Shown one piece after another: positions 37,005 through 45,042 of a DNA stretch of 64,000 nt. This stretch comes from JAVBOO01 sp031550435. Lineage in GTDB: Bacteria > Bacillota > Clostridia > Lachnospirales > WRAX01. The position numbers and the translations under genes were made by a program. Positions within the stretch are counted from its first letter, which is position 1, and each line of letters opens with the position of its first letter. The DNA lies in NCBI GenBank assembly GCA_031550435.1, contig JAVBOO010000005.1, forward strand, positions 62,001-126,000, given 5' to 3'. The notes beneath the pieces are model-generated. The model had not been told where the DNA came from and ran no database searches. It saw only the letters and a program-made list of their open reading frames with translations.

Positions 37005-37718
37005 ATGGACAACACTCTTTTTCTGATACAGTCGGCAAGAGACGGCGATAAAGCCGCGAGAGACCTGATAGTCTCCGAAAACACCGGCTTGATTTGGTCT
37101 GTCGTTAAGAAATTTCTGCACAGAGGCTACGAGGCTGACGATTTGTTTCAAATCGGCGCAATCGGGCTTATCAAGTGCATTGACAAGTTCGATTTGAAAT
37201 ATAACGTAAAATTTTCGACCTATGCCGTTCCGATGATTATGGGCGAGATAAAGCGCTTCCTGCGGGATGACGGTATGATTAAGGTCTCAAGAGGTCTAAA
37301 AGAGACGGCCGCAAAAGCACGGTATTTGCAGGAAAAAATGTTGAAAGAGGGCAAAAATCCGACCGTCGGTGAGCTTGCGGCAGCTTTGGACACCGAGCCC
37401 GAAGAACTCATACTGGCCATGGAATCGGGCTGTACTGTCGAGTCGCTTAACCGCACGATATCCGGAGACGAAAGCTCGCCCGTATATCTTCTGGATAAGC
37501 TTGAGTCAAACGACTCTCAAGAAGGTAAAATTTTGGATATAATCGCTCTGAAAGAGATTATCGGGAACCTGAAAGCCCGCGAACGACAAGTTATAATGCT
37601 TCGCTATTTTATGGACAAAACTCAGAGTGAAGCCGCGAAAATCGTCGGCGTTTCACAGGTTCAAATTTCTCGAATCGAAAAAAAGGTGCTCAGCATGTTA
37701 AAAGAGCAGCTCACATAA
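37005..37718 (+). CDS. sigF: RNA polymerase sporulation sigma factor SigF
   Basis: This 237-residue sigma-70-family factor drives the first forespore gene set. Region 2 (DDLFQIGAIGLIKCIDKFD, FSTYAVPMIMGEIKRFLRDDG), region 3 and region 4 (QSEAAKIVGVSQVQISRIEKKVL) are intact. ATG 37005 has GAGGGG upstream. A terminator follows. yyaC in this window is a typical sigma-F-dependent gene in other species. Confidence 0.95.
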   Translation: MDNTLFLIQSARDGDKAARDLIVSENTGLIWSVVKKFLHRGYEADDLFQIGAIGLIKCIDKFDLKYNVKFSTYAVPMIMGEIKRFLRDDGMIKVSRGLKETAAKARYLQEKMLKEGKNPTVGELAAALDTEPEELILAMESGCTVESLNRTISGDESSPVYLLDKLESNDSQEGKILDIIALKEIIGNLKARERQVIMLRYFMDKTQSEAAKIVGVSQVQISRIEKKVLSMLKEQLT

Positions 37719-37753
37719 ACAGCAGATAACAGTTTGAACCGCACGGCAGTTCT

Positions 37754-37795
37754 AAGCGGCAAAAGAGAGTCTCTCTTCATGCCGTTCTTTTTTTC
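37754..37795 (+). terminator. Terminator of the spoIIA operon
   Basis: GCGGCAAAAGAGAG pairs with CTCTCTTCATGCCGT and is followed by CTTTTTTTC, 36 bases after the sigF stop. Confidence 0.8.
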
Positions 37796-37807
37796 TTCTA
37801 TGTATAG

Positions 37808-37930
37808 AAGTGTTGAAAATTGCGCACGAAACCCACTTTAGTGGGTTGAGCGAGCGGCGCGCTCCATTGAAAAATGGTGTTTTTCCATTTTCAATGGAAA
37901 GCCGCAAGGCGATTTTTCAACATGCCCTTA
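37808..37930 (+). repeat. Repeat C, copy 2
   Basis: Begins GTGTTGAAAATTGCGCACGA and ACCCACTTTAGTGGGT, then GAGCGAGCGGCGCGCTC, a TTGAAAAATGG/CCATTTTCAA hairpin, and ends GGAAAGCCGCAAGGCGATTTTTCAACATGCCC. GTTGAAAAT/ATTTTTCAAC form the terminal inverted repeats. No protein can be read through it. Confidence 0.85.
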
Positions 37931-37942
37931 TTGTGAATCACT

Positions 37943-38048
37943 ACAGTCGTTTAAGACAATATCAGTCTTAAACGACTGTAGGACGTCGGGCGTTAAATTC
38001 AAGACCGCTCAAGCTTCGCTTGGACGGTTTTGAATTTAACTGACTATA
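37943..38048 (+). repeat. Repeat A, copy 2
   Basis: Perfect hairpin CAGTCGTTTAAGAC / GTCTTAAACGACTG, then GTTAAATTCAAGACCG... / ...CGGTTTTGAATTTAAC. Nearly identical to 1459-1563. Confidence 0.9.
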
Positions 38049-38050
38049 TA

Positions 38051-38157
38051 TTAAACCCCCGATTTAACCATGCGGTTTAATCACCCCCTCAACCGGCACT
38101 GCGGGTCTAAGTGGATTGAGGCGACAAGTTTAGCAAATGGTTTAATTGTCGCGTCAA
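38051..38157 (+). repeat. Repeat B, copy 2
   Basis: ACCCCCGATTTAACCATGCGG, CTCAACCGGCACTGCGGGTCT, AAGTGGATTGAGGCGACAAG and ATGGTTTAATTGTCGCG in order. Matches 11052-11160 (inverted) and 60466-60572. Repeats C, A and B sit end to end here, filling 350 bases between sigF and the peptide locus. Confidence 0.88.
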
Positions 38158-38207
38158 TGACAATGTAAAAAATTACAATATTTTTTTGTAATTTTACTAA
38201 AACAGTA

Positions 38208-38236
38208 TTGACAAGTAAATTTTTGTTTGATAACTT
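38208..38236 (+). promoter_or_regulatory. Candidate promoter of the peptide-maturation locus
   Basis: TTGACA (38208-38213), a 17-base AT-rich spacer and TAACTT (38231-38236). The -35 is perfect, the -10 is weak. An AATTACAA / TTGTAATT hairpin lies just upstream and a ~125-base AT-rich leader lies before the first peptide. Confidence 0.5.
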
Positions 38237-38368
38237 ATTATTAGAACATATTGTATATTTTATTATAAGTCATATGAAAAACAACATTGTGTTTGCTGAT
38301 TTTCGCGCTTTTTTGTATCGCGCAAGAGTTATATAGTGTATAAAATAACGCATAAGGAGGTGAAACCG

Positions 38369-38494
38369 ATGAAGAAGGAAGAAAAGATTACAAGAGAAGA
38401 GCTGAGTGAGTTTAATGTTAAAGAACTCGTAACTATCGCCGCTCCTTTGGCTCCCGCTCAAGCAATCGAAGTTTTGGCAGGCGGCGGAGACTAA
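38369..38494 (+). CDS. Small precursor-like peptide 1 (41 residues), candidate RiPP precursor
   Basis: ATG 38369 follows a perfect AGGAGGTG site, and the frame stops with TAA. The peptide has a charged N-terminal half (MKKEEKITREELSEFNVKEL) and a non-polar C-terminal half V-T-IAAPLAPAQAIEVLAGGGD. This leader/core layout, the helical ELSEFNVKEL-like segment, and the downstream modifying-type enzymes suggest a ribosomally made, post-translationally modified peptide. The core has no Cys or Ser and a single Thr at its edge, so lanthionine or azole chemistry is unlikely. I do not recognise a named family. Its role (antimicrobial, signal, cofactor) is unknown. Confidence 0.82.
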   Translation: MKKEEKITREELSEFNVKELVTIAAPLAPAQAIEVLAGGGD

Positions 38495-38545
38495 AATCGC
38501 CTGAAACGTTTTTATGAAAATCTTTTAAATACGGAGGTTGACGGT

Positions 38546-38671
38546 ATGAAAAAAATCGAGAAACTTACAAAAGAAGAATTGTCCGAATTCAATGTTAAAG
38601 AGCTCGTAACCATTGCCGCTCCTTTGGCTCCCGCTCAAGCAATCGAAGTTTTGGCAGGCGGCGGAGACTAA
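38546..38671 (+). CDS. Small precursor-like peptide 2 (41 residues), paralogue of peptide 1
   Basis: ATG 38546 follows CGGAGG, 51 bases after the stop of peptide 1. It is the same length and differs from peptide 1 only at residues 4, 7 and 9 (Glu/Ile, Ile/Leu, Arg/Lys), all in the leader-like half; the C-terminal 32 residues are identical, and the last 60 or so bases are identical in DNA as well. The tandem copy with conserved core points to selection on the C-terminal part or to recent gene conversion. Ends in the same GGGD. Confidence 0.82.
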   Translation: MKKIEKLTKEELSEFNVKELVTIAAPLAPAQAIEVLAGGGD

Positions 38672-38720
38672 GATATCGCAACGGGTCACTTTCGGTTCAA
38701 TATACATAAATGATGTTAAA

Positions 38721-38748
38721 ACAACACCGGTATGTAAACCGGTATTGT
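38721..38748 (+). promoter_or_regulatory. Hairpin between peptide genes and enzyme genes (possible attenuator)
   Basis: ACAACACCGGT pairs with ACCGGTATTGT around ATGTAA, 50 bases after peptide 2, followed by AATATTG rather than a strong T run. A leaky terminator or processing site here would give more peptide than enzyme mRNA. Confidence 0.5.
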
Positions 38749-38958
38749 AATATTGCCGCATGTTTTTAACGCACAGCCGAGCGTGTTTTGCCGTTCCTCG
38801 CACTTAAACCCGCGTAGAATGCAAACCGGTCGCTTTGGGTTAAACTCCGGGCAATCGAATATTGCAGGTACATATGCCCATTCATTACCGCGGTTGCATT
38901 TTGGATGGGCATTTCCATGACTACGGCCTTTTTTCGGTCTGCTCGGGAGGGTTATGGT

Positions 38959-39981
38959 TTGGAGAATACTATCACGCTTAACAAATACATATGGATAAAA
39001 AAAATTGACGATGATATTTATAACATATATAACAAAAAATCCAAAACAAATTATCAATTTCGGGAAAACGAAGTTAACGTTATTTTGTCGATGGAAAAGC
39101 CCGTCACGATGGACGAGCTTGCCGATATTAACAAATCCCGAATGTCCAAGGAACGCCTTGAAAAATTTGTCGCTCTTATAGACAGGCTCGGCTTTTTGGA
39201 ATCGTCAACGATCAGAAGTACCAATACGCTGACAAGCTATAAAATCGGCATAGGTAACCCGAGTAAATATATCAACGAAAACAACACTTTTGTCAAATGT
39301 TTTGCAACACTGACTCCCTATGTGGCAGTCGGTATTTTTTGTGTTGCACTTCTGACTTCTGTTTTGACGGGAACAAATCTGTTCGAGCTTAAGGGAACAT
39401 TTCAATTTAACGCGCAGAACATAATAATTTCGGTTATCATTTTGTTTGTATGTACGACGATCCACGAGTTTGCTCATGCGTTTTTCCTTATACGCTACGG
39501 TATGCCCGTACCGGAAATCGGAATCATGATGATATGGTTTTCGCCCGCAGCATACGCTGATGTTTCCTGCCTCGACTTTCTGGATGAAAAGTACAAAAAA
39601 GTTCAAGTTTTGATGGCGGGCATATATGTGCATGTCTTTTTCGCCGGACTCGGCTTGCTGCTGCTTTCCGTCTTTCCCGGAACCGTTTGGCTGTCTGCGC
39701 CCCTGATCGCCTTGAATATAGTCTTTATTATCACGAACGTTGCGTTTTTTATTAACTTGGACGGTTATTACCTGCTTACGGTTTTAACAGACGAACCGAT
39801 GCTGAGGGAAAAAACAGTCTTGTTTTTGAGAAGGGCGAAGAATCCGCCGCTGCGGGTCGACCGGGACATAATGAGCCGCGCGGTTTATTTTGTGATCGGT
39901 TTTGCTATGTTTGCAGGCATACCGGCTTTACTGCTTACAGGCGTTTCCTTCCTAATCGGTTTGATAAGCGGATTTTTATAA
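38959..39981 (+). CDS. Membrane M50-family zinc metallopeptidase with N-terminal PqqD/RRE-like region
   Basis: This ~340-residue protein starts best at TTG 38959 behind GGGAGGG. The first ~80 residues (NKYIWIKKIDDDIYNIYN...VTMDELADINKSRMSKERLEKFVALIDRLGFL) have the beta-strand then winged-helix pattern of PqqD-like leader-binding domains. A membrane domain of about six helices follows, with the zinc motif HEFAH (His169, Glu170, His173) and NLDGYYLL (Asp267), as in peptide metalloproteases related to YydH. In peptide loci such enzymes process precursors or products at the membrane. A longer frame from ATG 38905 is possible but lacks a ribosome site. The E1-like gene follows by 55 bases. Confidence 0.85.
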   Translation: MENTITLNKYIWIKKIDDDIYNIYNKKSKTNYQFRENEVNVILSMEKPVTMDELADINKSRMSKERLEKFVALIDRLGFLESSTIRSTNTLTSYKIGIGNPSKYINENNTFVKCFATLTPYVAVGIFCVALLTSVLTGTNLFELKGTFQFNAQNIIISVIILFVCTTIHEFAHAFFLIRYGMPVPEIGIMMIWFSPAAYADVSCLDFLDEKYKKVQVLMAGIYVHVFFAGLGLLLLSVFPGTVWLSAPLIALNIVFIITNVAFFINLDGYYLLTVLTDEPMLREKTVLFLRRAKNPPLRVDRDIMSRAVYFVIGFAMFAGIPALLLTGVSFLIGLISGFL

Positions 39982-40036
39982 ACCGGGCAATCTCCCCCGA
40001 CATACCAGCTGAATATTACGACCGCGAGGTGTTAAA

Positions 40037-41410
40037 TTGAGCGACAGCATATATGTCAATCCGTTTGTAACCATAACCCGAATCAGGACACAAAACGAGT
40101 TTAACGTGATATATCGCGGCGAAACGACAAATATTACCCCCGAACAATCCGAATATCTTTGCTCTGTGAGAGTTACAAACAGGTATGAATTGGCGAAACA
40201 TTTCGAGCACTGTGATATAGACGATATGCTTGAAAAAAAGATATTGCTTACGGAACCTGTGGATATCAATGCCAGAGATTCGCGTACGGAGGGCTACTTT
40301 CTCGGTATCGACATGCTCGAAGCCTATCGTTTCGCCAAGAACAGCCATGTGCTGATACTCGGCGCGGGAGGGCTTGGTTCTCATGTAGCTTGGAACATGT
40401 GCGCGTTCGGGATTAAAAAACTTACAATCTTGGATTTTGATACCGTCGAGGAAACAAACCTTAACCGCCAGCTAGTCTACGATGTATCTGATATCGGCAA
40501 GCTGAAAACCGACGTGCTTAAAAAACGTTTGTCGGAGCAAAACCCAAATTGCGAGATTATAACGATTGAAAAGCGCATCGAGAACATAGACGACATCCGC
40601 TCGTTTTTATCGGACGATGTCAATCTTGTCGTCAGGGCTGCGGACACGCCTTTGGAAATAATGTCCTGGGTGTTTTCTGCCTGCGAAGAAGCCGGAAAAC
40701 CTTATGTGACCGGCGGATTACTGGGGGCATCTGTTTCAAACGGACCGACATATGTGCCGGGGTTTTCGCCGCGCTCAAGCTCTATCTTGGTTAACGGGCT
40801 TCCGCTCGGAACCACGAGCGATTTTGAACAGATGTACGGAACAGTCGCCTCGAGCGGATTCGCTATGTACAAGCTTAGCGCCGAGGTCATGCTCGAGGCA
40901 GTTAAAATCCTGACCGGCAGAAACGATGCTTTGAAGTTCAGCGGCCGCATCAGCATAGAAAGCCTGTTTGAAGATGCCGGTACCGATGGCGATACGGGAG
41001 AATCCGCGGACGAAGCAAGCGAAAATGTCGGCGGGCTGAAACTGGGTTTGTTTGTTGTGATTGTTGTTGCCGTGGCATCGGTGACTCTGTTTTTTTCAAG
41101 AGGGGCTTTCATTTTCCTTGTATACGAATATACGTTACTCGCTTTTCTAACGCTTTTGGTCTGGGAGCGCAACAGAGACATCATTCTGTATAAGGCAACA
41201 ATGGTTTGCGGCGCTCTCGTAGGGTCGATTTCCACGCTAGGAAGCGTGCTGATGGGCAACTTAGCGTTCATCTCTTTTGACGGTGTACAAGCAACTCTGC
41301 GCACATTCGGTATGTTGCTATTCTCGACCGTGCTCACTGTTTGCCTGCATTCAGTACTGTTTTTGGGTCTGGTTGAACTTTTTAAGTATATTTTACGAAA
41401 ACTGCGGTGA
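40037..41410 (+). CDS. Membrane-anchored E1/ThiF/MoeB-like adenylating enzyme
   Basis: This 457-residue protein starts at TTG 40037 behind GAGGTG. Residues ~1-85 resemble a PqqD/RRE or winged-helix region; ~95-305 are a ThiF-type Rossmann domain with LGAGGLGS (ATP loop, 109-115), DFDTVEETNLNRQ (133-145) and RAADTP with Asp203; ~333-457 hold four membrane helices. The Cys pairs that bind zinc in MoeB and MccB are not seen. E1-like enzymes adenylate C-terminal carboxylates (MoaD, ThiS, microcin C7 peptide) or side-chain carboxylates (PaaA in pantocin). Here the peptides' GGGD end or their single core Glu is a plausible target. The membrane tail is unusual. Confidence 0.85.
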   Translation: MSDSIYVNPFVTITRIRTQNEFNVIYRGETTNITPEQSEYLCSVRVTNRYELAKHFEHCDIDDMLEKKILLTEPVDINARDSRTEGYFLGIDMLEAYRFAKNSHVLILGAGGLGSHVAWNMCAFGIKKLTILDFDTVEETNLNRQLVYDVSDIGKLKTDVLKKRLSEQNPNCEIITIEKRIENIDDIRSFLSDDVNLVVRAADTPLEIMSWVFSACEEAGKPYVTGGLLGASVSNGPTYVPGFSPRSSSILVNGLPLGTTSDFEQMYGTVASSGFAMYKLSAEVMLEAVKILTGRNDALKFSGRISIESLFEDAGTDGDTGESADEASENVGGLKLGLFVVIVVAVASVTLFFSRGAFIFLVYEYTLLAFLTLLVWERNRDIILYKATMVCGALVGSISTLGSVLMGNLAFISFDGVQATLRTFGMLLFSTVLTVCLHSVLFLGLVELFKYILRKLR

Positions 41411-41455
41411 AATGTATTACTTCGTTAACTTCCGCGGTAATATACCGGAGCTTTG
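41411..41455 (-). repeat. Partial repeat D (left half, inverted)
   Basis: The reverse complement reads CGGTATATTACCGCGGAAGTTAACG, matching the left part of repeat D at 60445 and 16403. It begins immediately after the E1-like gene. Confidence 0.55.
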
Positions 41456-41488
41456 CCGATAACCTGCCTGAATAATAGTCGTTTAAGC

Positions 41489-41525
41489 CAAAAATCCCAA
41501 CCGGTCTACCGGTTGGGATTTTTTC
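41489..41525. terminator. Terminator between the E1-like gene and the surface protein
   Basis: AAAATCCCAACCGGT pairs with ACCGGTTGGGATTTT around CT, with runs of A before and T after, so it works for both convergent genes. Confidence 0.85.
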
Positions 41526-41534
41526 GTGAAAGAC

Positions 41535-44500
41535 TTACATACTCTTTCTGCGAATGCGTGTTACTACCGCAAACGCTGTTGTTGCCGTAAACATAGTCAA
41601 AACCCACATGCCTGCCGCCGACTCATCTGCCGTCTTAGGATTTGCTTTCGTTTCATCGGCTTTGTCGATGTTTATTATGCCGGAAGGTGTGTCACCGTCG
41701 TTTATGTCTGTTTCACGCGGCAATGCCGGCTCGTCTGTTATCTCAGCGGCAGGTGTATCCGGATCATCCGTTGTTATCTCGGGAACTTTAGGACTGTCGG
41801 GAGTAACTTCAGCCGGCGGTTCACCTTTATCGGTACCTCCGTTGTCGGGAGGCGTCACAGAACCGTTTCCTCCGTCATCCGGAGGATCGACTCTTTCGTT
41901 GCCGCCATCGTTCGGCGGTGTTTCTGTACCCGGCTGTTCTTGAGCCGGTACATTTACAACTACGCCTACCATCGCCGGTTCCACAGCCTGAGAGGTGTTT
42001 GCGGCAAACGCAAACGAGTTCCATGCCGCACGGCCCAACTCGTTCGCCTTCGGGTCTGTTAATGCCTCATCGAGTTCCGCCGGCGCTTTCATGTTAAAGT
42101 ATAGAGTAATGCTTTCCCCCGCAACGAATTCTACACCCGGTGCAAGTTCGATTTTAAAGCTGTGTATGTCTTTCCAGTTAACAACTTCGGCCTCTGTCAT
42201 CCAGGCGGGCTCTTCCGTACCCGCAGAATCCGCAAGACGAAGCGTCGTCGAAGGATACACGGTGTTTTTGTCCAAATCTGCTCTTGACGGGTTAAACGCC
42301 GTGCTGTACATCACAACGACCTTAGCTTCCCACTGCTTTGGAAGTAAAACCGGGCCGGTCATTTCGGGCGTGAATGCGCTGCCCCTCGAAGCTCCGTCAG
42401 TTATCCCCATGTCGCCGACCGAAGGAAGAACATCTAACAAAGTCATGTTATAGATTTTATCGGAATATAAGTTTACAATGCTCAATTTGTAGGATATTCC
42501 GCCATTTAGCACGGTATGACCTAAACTGCCGTAATCATTGTCAAGCTCGCCCTTCACGGATTTCTCCGTCAAAACACCCTGCACTCCGCCAAAAGCATAG
42601 AGACTGCTTGACTTTACGCTGAGCTCGGCAAAGTCGCCGTTTCCGTTCAAGTCGTTTTCGTCTCCTTCAATTGAAGAAGCGTTTGCAGCTTTCAGATCTT
42701 TTTCGCCGGTAAAAGCATAGCTTTCGATTGTCTGCCGGTTCGGAGCGCTTTGTGAAATGTTAACATCAAAACGGAAACCCAAATTTTGATTCGGAGCAAG
42801 TTCAGTCTCGGGCCAGACTATTTTTATAAGCTGCCTTCCCGAATCTCCAAAATTATCGGTTACGATAACGATTGCACCGTTTGCCGGTCTCCAAACGCCG
42901 TTAACGTCTCTAAGTTCAGCTGAACTAACATCCGCCGTAACCCCCGGCGGGAGAATAACCGCATCCTCAAAAGGCCCGGCTATGACTTTCTTTGAACTTG
43001 AGTCGTTCGTGAATACGCCCTGAACCTTGTTTTTACCTACACTGACAATATTGCCGTTCGCCTCGGTAAACCGAATTTCGTTTTTCACAACCGCCGTGTT
43101 GCCGCTTGAGCTGACAACTTTTGCCGACCTGGGTGACATAGGGCTGCCGTCGGCTATCAAAACTGTAAAGTCGGTTCCGTCTCTGAATGTACCGTACTCT
43201 TTAACCGAGTTTGTAACCGTGCCCGCGAAGCCTTTCGAAATGCTGAACTTCATCTGTAGCGCAAGAATTGCCGCAAATCCTCCCGACATGTTTTTATAGG
43301 TAATGGAAACCGCTTCCACATGCTGCCCCGGCAAAACGCCAAGCTCACTGAGTTTAACGGTAACATACTGATACGAGCTTGTAGAAGTGTTTGTTTGCGT
43401 ATAGTCGAGCTGTACAGCCGGAAGCCACCCGTCCGCTGTTTTTGCCGCAATATACGCCTCGGGCATGGATTGAAGAGGCAAAGCGGGAGTGCCGACTATC
43501 GGCATATAATACGGAAGCCTCGAACTGAGGGTTGTCAGCGTGAGATTCGAGTCAATCAGGTATTCCAGTGTAATGCTGCGATAGCCTATTTCCAGGACTT
43601 TATCAAGCGGCTTCTTGCCCGAATCAGTCATAAAGTCCTGCCCGATAGTGTATTGGGTTGAAAAATCCAAGGTCTGCCAGTCAGAAACCGCGGGCGTTCC
43701 GGTTCCTCCCTGAACGGCATGCACCGGTGCAAACCATGAGCCGTCGGAAGCAGCATAATTGCTGTTTGGAGAGGCAATTTGCACCGAAGCCGAAGCGTTT
43801 GAGCTTGTCTGATAAGCGCCGACCGCAGTCACGGTTGCTTTTACCGTGTTTGTCACCTTACTGAAATCCGCAAGAGTTTCATCAAACTTCAGGCACAGGT
43901 TTACCGAACCCGCAAACAGGTTTCCTGAAGCAGCCTCCTGATCAGAATATGAAGGCGCGTCAAACGTCCAAGTTACAGTTTTTGCATCTTGGTCATAAAC
44001 ACCGCCCGCATCGTCGCAAACATAAACGAGTCCCGCGGGAATGGTGTCTTTAACGATAATATGGCTTTCTTCCTCAATATAGAGTTGGCCTGCCGATTTT
44101 TTCGGCATACTTACACCGATATTCCAAACGCCCGTGTCACCCTGCGCCGGGGCAAGTCCGCTCTGTTTATCCGCAGTTCCTGCATATTTTTTTGTGACAG
44201 AGACGTTTGCCGAAGCTTCGACATTAATACTTGCCTCGTCAGATATTTCGTTAAATCCGGCTGCCGAAAAATACGCCTTTGCAGTAAGTATTTCACCGTT
44301 TGGCGTTATTCCGTTCGGCGGAATGACTTTGATTTTTAACGTGTATGTCTGTCCTGTTGCAAGTACGGGGAACACATAGGAAAGTGTACCCGCCGCCGCG
44401 TCATAATACGGTGTAACACCGGCAATCCGCAGTTCTTCCTCAGGCTGACTGAGAGCCGCCCGCTCCGGCAAAACGATTACTATCTTGCTGCCGTGAAAGT

Positions 44501-44867
44501 TTGCCGTTGCTCCGCTCGCTTTAAAAGTGAGTGTATAAACCGCTGTGTTTCCGGATAAAACCGAGTCGGTCTCAGGCACAATATCAATATCAATGTTATA
44601 ATTTCCCGCGCCTAACCTGTGTGCCTGCTGGTTTGGTTCGGACACTACCTCCTCCGTATTGCCGTTTCCTGCCGGCATATCTTCGGAAACGCCGATATCC
44701 GAGGTTGTTGTGCCGTTCGCGTCCGTTGAGCCGACAGCACTGTTTTCAGCCGCTCCGCTGCCGGAATTGTTTCCGGCATATACCATTGCGGGTAACGAGG
44801 CCGAAAAAACAACCGCAGCCGCTGTAAGTAATGCGGCAACCTTCTTGCTAAAAATGTGTTTAAGCAA
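41535..44867 (-). CDS. Large sortase-anchored surface protein with repeated Ig/DUF11-like domains
   Basis: This 1110-residue protein has a signal peptide (about 1-31, KKVAALLTAAAVVFSASLPAMVYA). Several beta-rich domains follow, with DUF11-like or isopeptide-type patterns (VSVTKKYAGTAD, LYIEEESHIIVKDTIPAGLVYVCDD, YKLSIVNLYSDKIYNMTLLDVLPSVGD). A Pro/Glu/Asp/Gly-rich wall-spanning region covers about 985-1070, and at residue 1076 there is NPKTAD, then a hydrophobic helix and RIRRKSM. NPKTx motifs are common sortase signals in Clostridia. No sortase gene is in the window. Likely an adhesin or wall structural protein. Divergent from a Crp/Fnr gene. Confidence 0.85.
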   Translation of the reverse strand: MLKHIFSKKVAALLTAAAVVFSASLPAMVYAGNNSGSGAAENSAVGSTDANGTTTSDIGVSEDMPAGNGNTEEVVSEPNQQAHRLGAGNYNIDIDIVPETDSVLSGNTAVYTLTFKASGATANFHGSKIVIVLPERAALSQPEEELRIAGVTPYYDAAAGTLSYVFPVLATGQTYTLKIKVIPPNGITPNGEILTAKAYFSAAGFNEISDEASINVEASANVSVTKKYAGTADKQSGLAPAQGDTGVWNIGVSMPKKSAGQLYIEEESHIIVKDTIPAGLVYVCDDAGGVYDQDAKTVTWTFDAPSYSDQEAASGNLFAGSVNLCLKFDETLADFSKVTNTVKATVTAVGAYQTSSNASASVQIASPNSNYAASDGSWFAPVHAVQGGTGTPAVSDWQTLDFSTQYTIGQDFMTDSGKKPLDKVLEIGYRSITLEYLIDSNLTLTTLSSRLPYYMPIVGTPALPLQSMPEAYIAAKTADGWLPAVQLDYTQTNTSTSSYQYVTVKLSELGVLPGQHVEAVSITYKNMSGGFAAILALQMKFSISKGFAGTVTNSVKEYGTFRDGTDFTVLIADGSPMSPRSAKVVSSSGNTAVVKNEIRFTEANGNIVSVGKNKVQGVFTNDSSSKKVIAGPFEDAVILPPGVTADVSSAELRDVNGVWRPANGAIVIVTDNFGDSGRQLIKIVWPETELAPNQNLGFRFDVNISQSAPNRQTIESYAFTGEKDLKAANASSIEGDENDLNGNGDFAELSVKSSSLYAFGGVQGVLTEKSVKGELDNDYGSLGHTVLNGGISYKLSIVNLYSDKIYNMTLLDVLPSVGDMGITDGASRGSAFTPEMTGPVLLPKQWEAKVVVMYSTAFNPSRADLDKNTVYPSTTLRLADSAGTEEPAWMTEAEVVNWKDIHSFKIELAPGVEFVAGESITLYFNMKAPAELDEALTDPKANELGRAAWNSFAFAANTSQAVEPAMVGVVVNVPAQEQPGTETPPNDGGNERVDPPDDGGNGSVTPPDNGGTDKGEPPAEVTPDSPKVPEITTDDPDTPAAEITDEPALPRETDINDGDTPSGIINIDKADETKANPKTADESAAGMWVLTMFTATTAFAVVTRIRRKSM

Positions 44868-45042
44868 TATAATGACTCCTTCCTTAAGATATAAAACAAA
44901 TGAATTATAAATAATTCAACCGCTTTTATATGTAGCTTTGGCAACAAATCGGAATATATTATAAGTTAAATATTCCCTTTTTTCAGAGCGGGCATGTATA
45001 ACTGCCGCATCTGCCGGTAAATGATAAGACAAAGGTGAGTAT

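Noticed and set aside
36812..37051. 79-codon open frame between spoIIAB and sigF
   Set aside because: Overlaps the start of sigF in another frame, has no ribosome site and no recognisable sequence.
37808..38157. Possible CRISPR array or insertion sequence
   Set aside because: The repeats are different from each other, lack unique spacers of constant size, and carry no transposase ORF.
38369..38671. Lanthipeptide, thiopeptide or azole-type bacteriocin precursors
   Set aside because: The shared core has no Cys or Ser, and no LanB/LanM/YcaO-type enzyme is nearby.
38270..38803. Minus-strand open frames across the twin peptides
   Set aside because: They are antisense shadows. The plus-strand peptides have strong ribosome sites and near-identical sequence, and the minus frames have neither.
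41535..44867. Several long plus-strand open frames inside the surface-protein region
   Set aside because: The minus-strand frame is continuous for 1110 codons with signal peptide and sortase end; the others are shadows.
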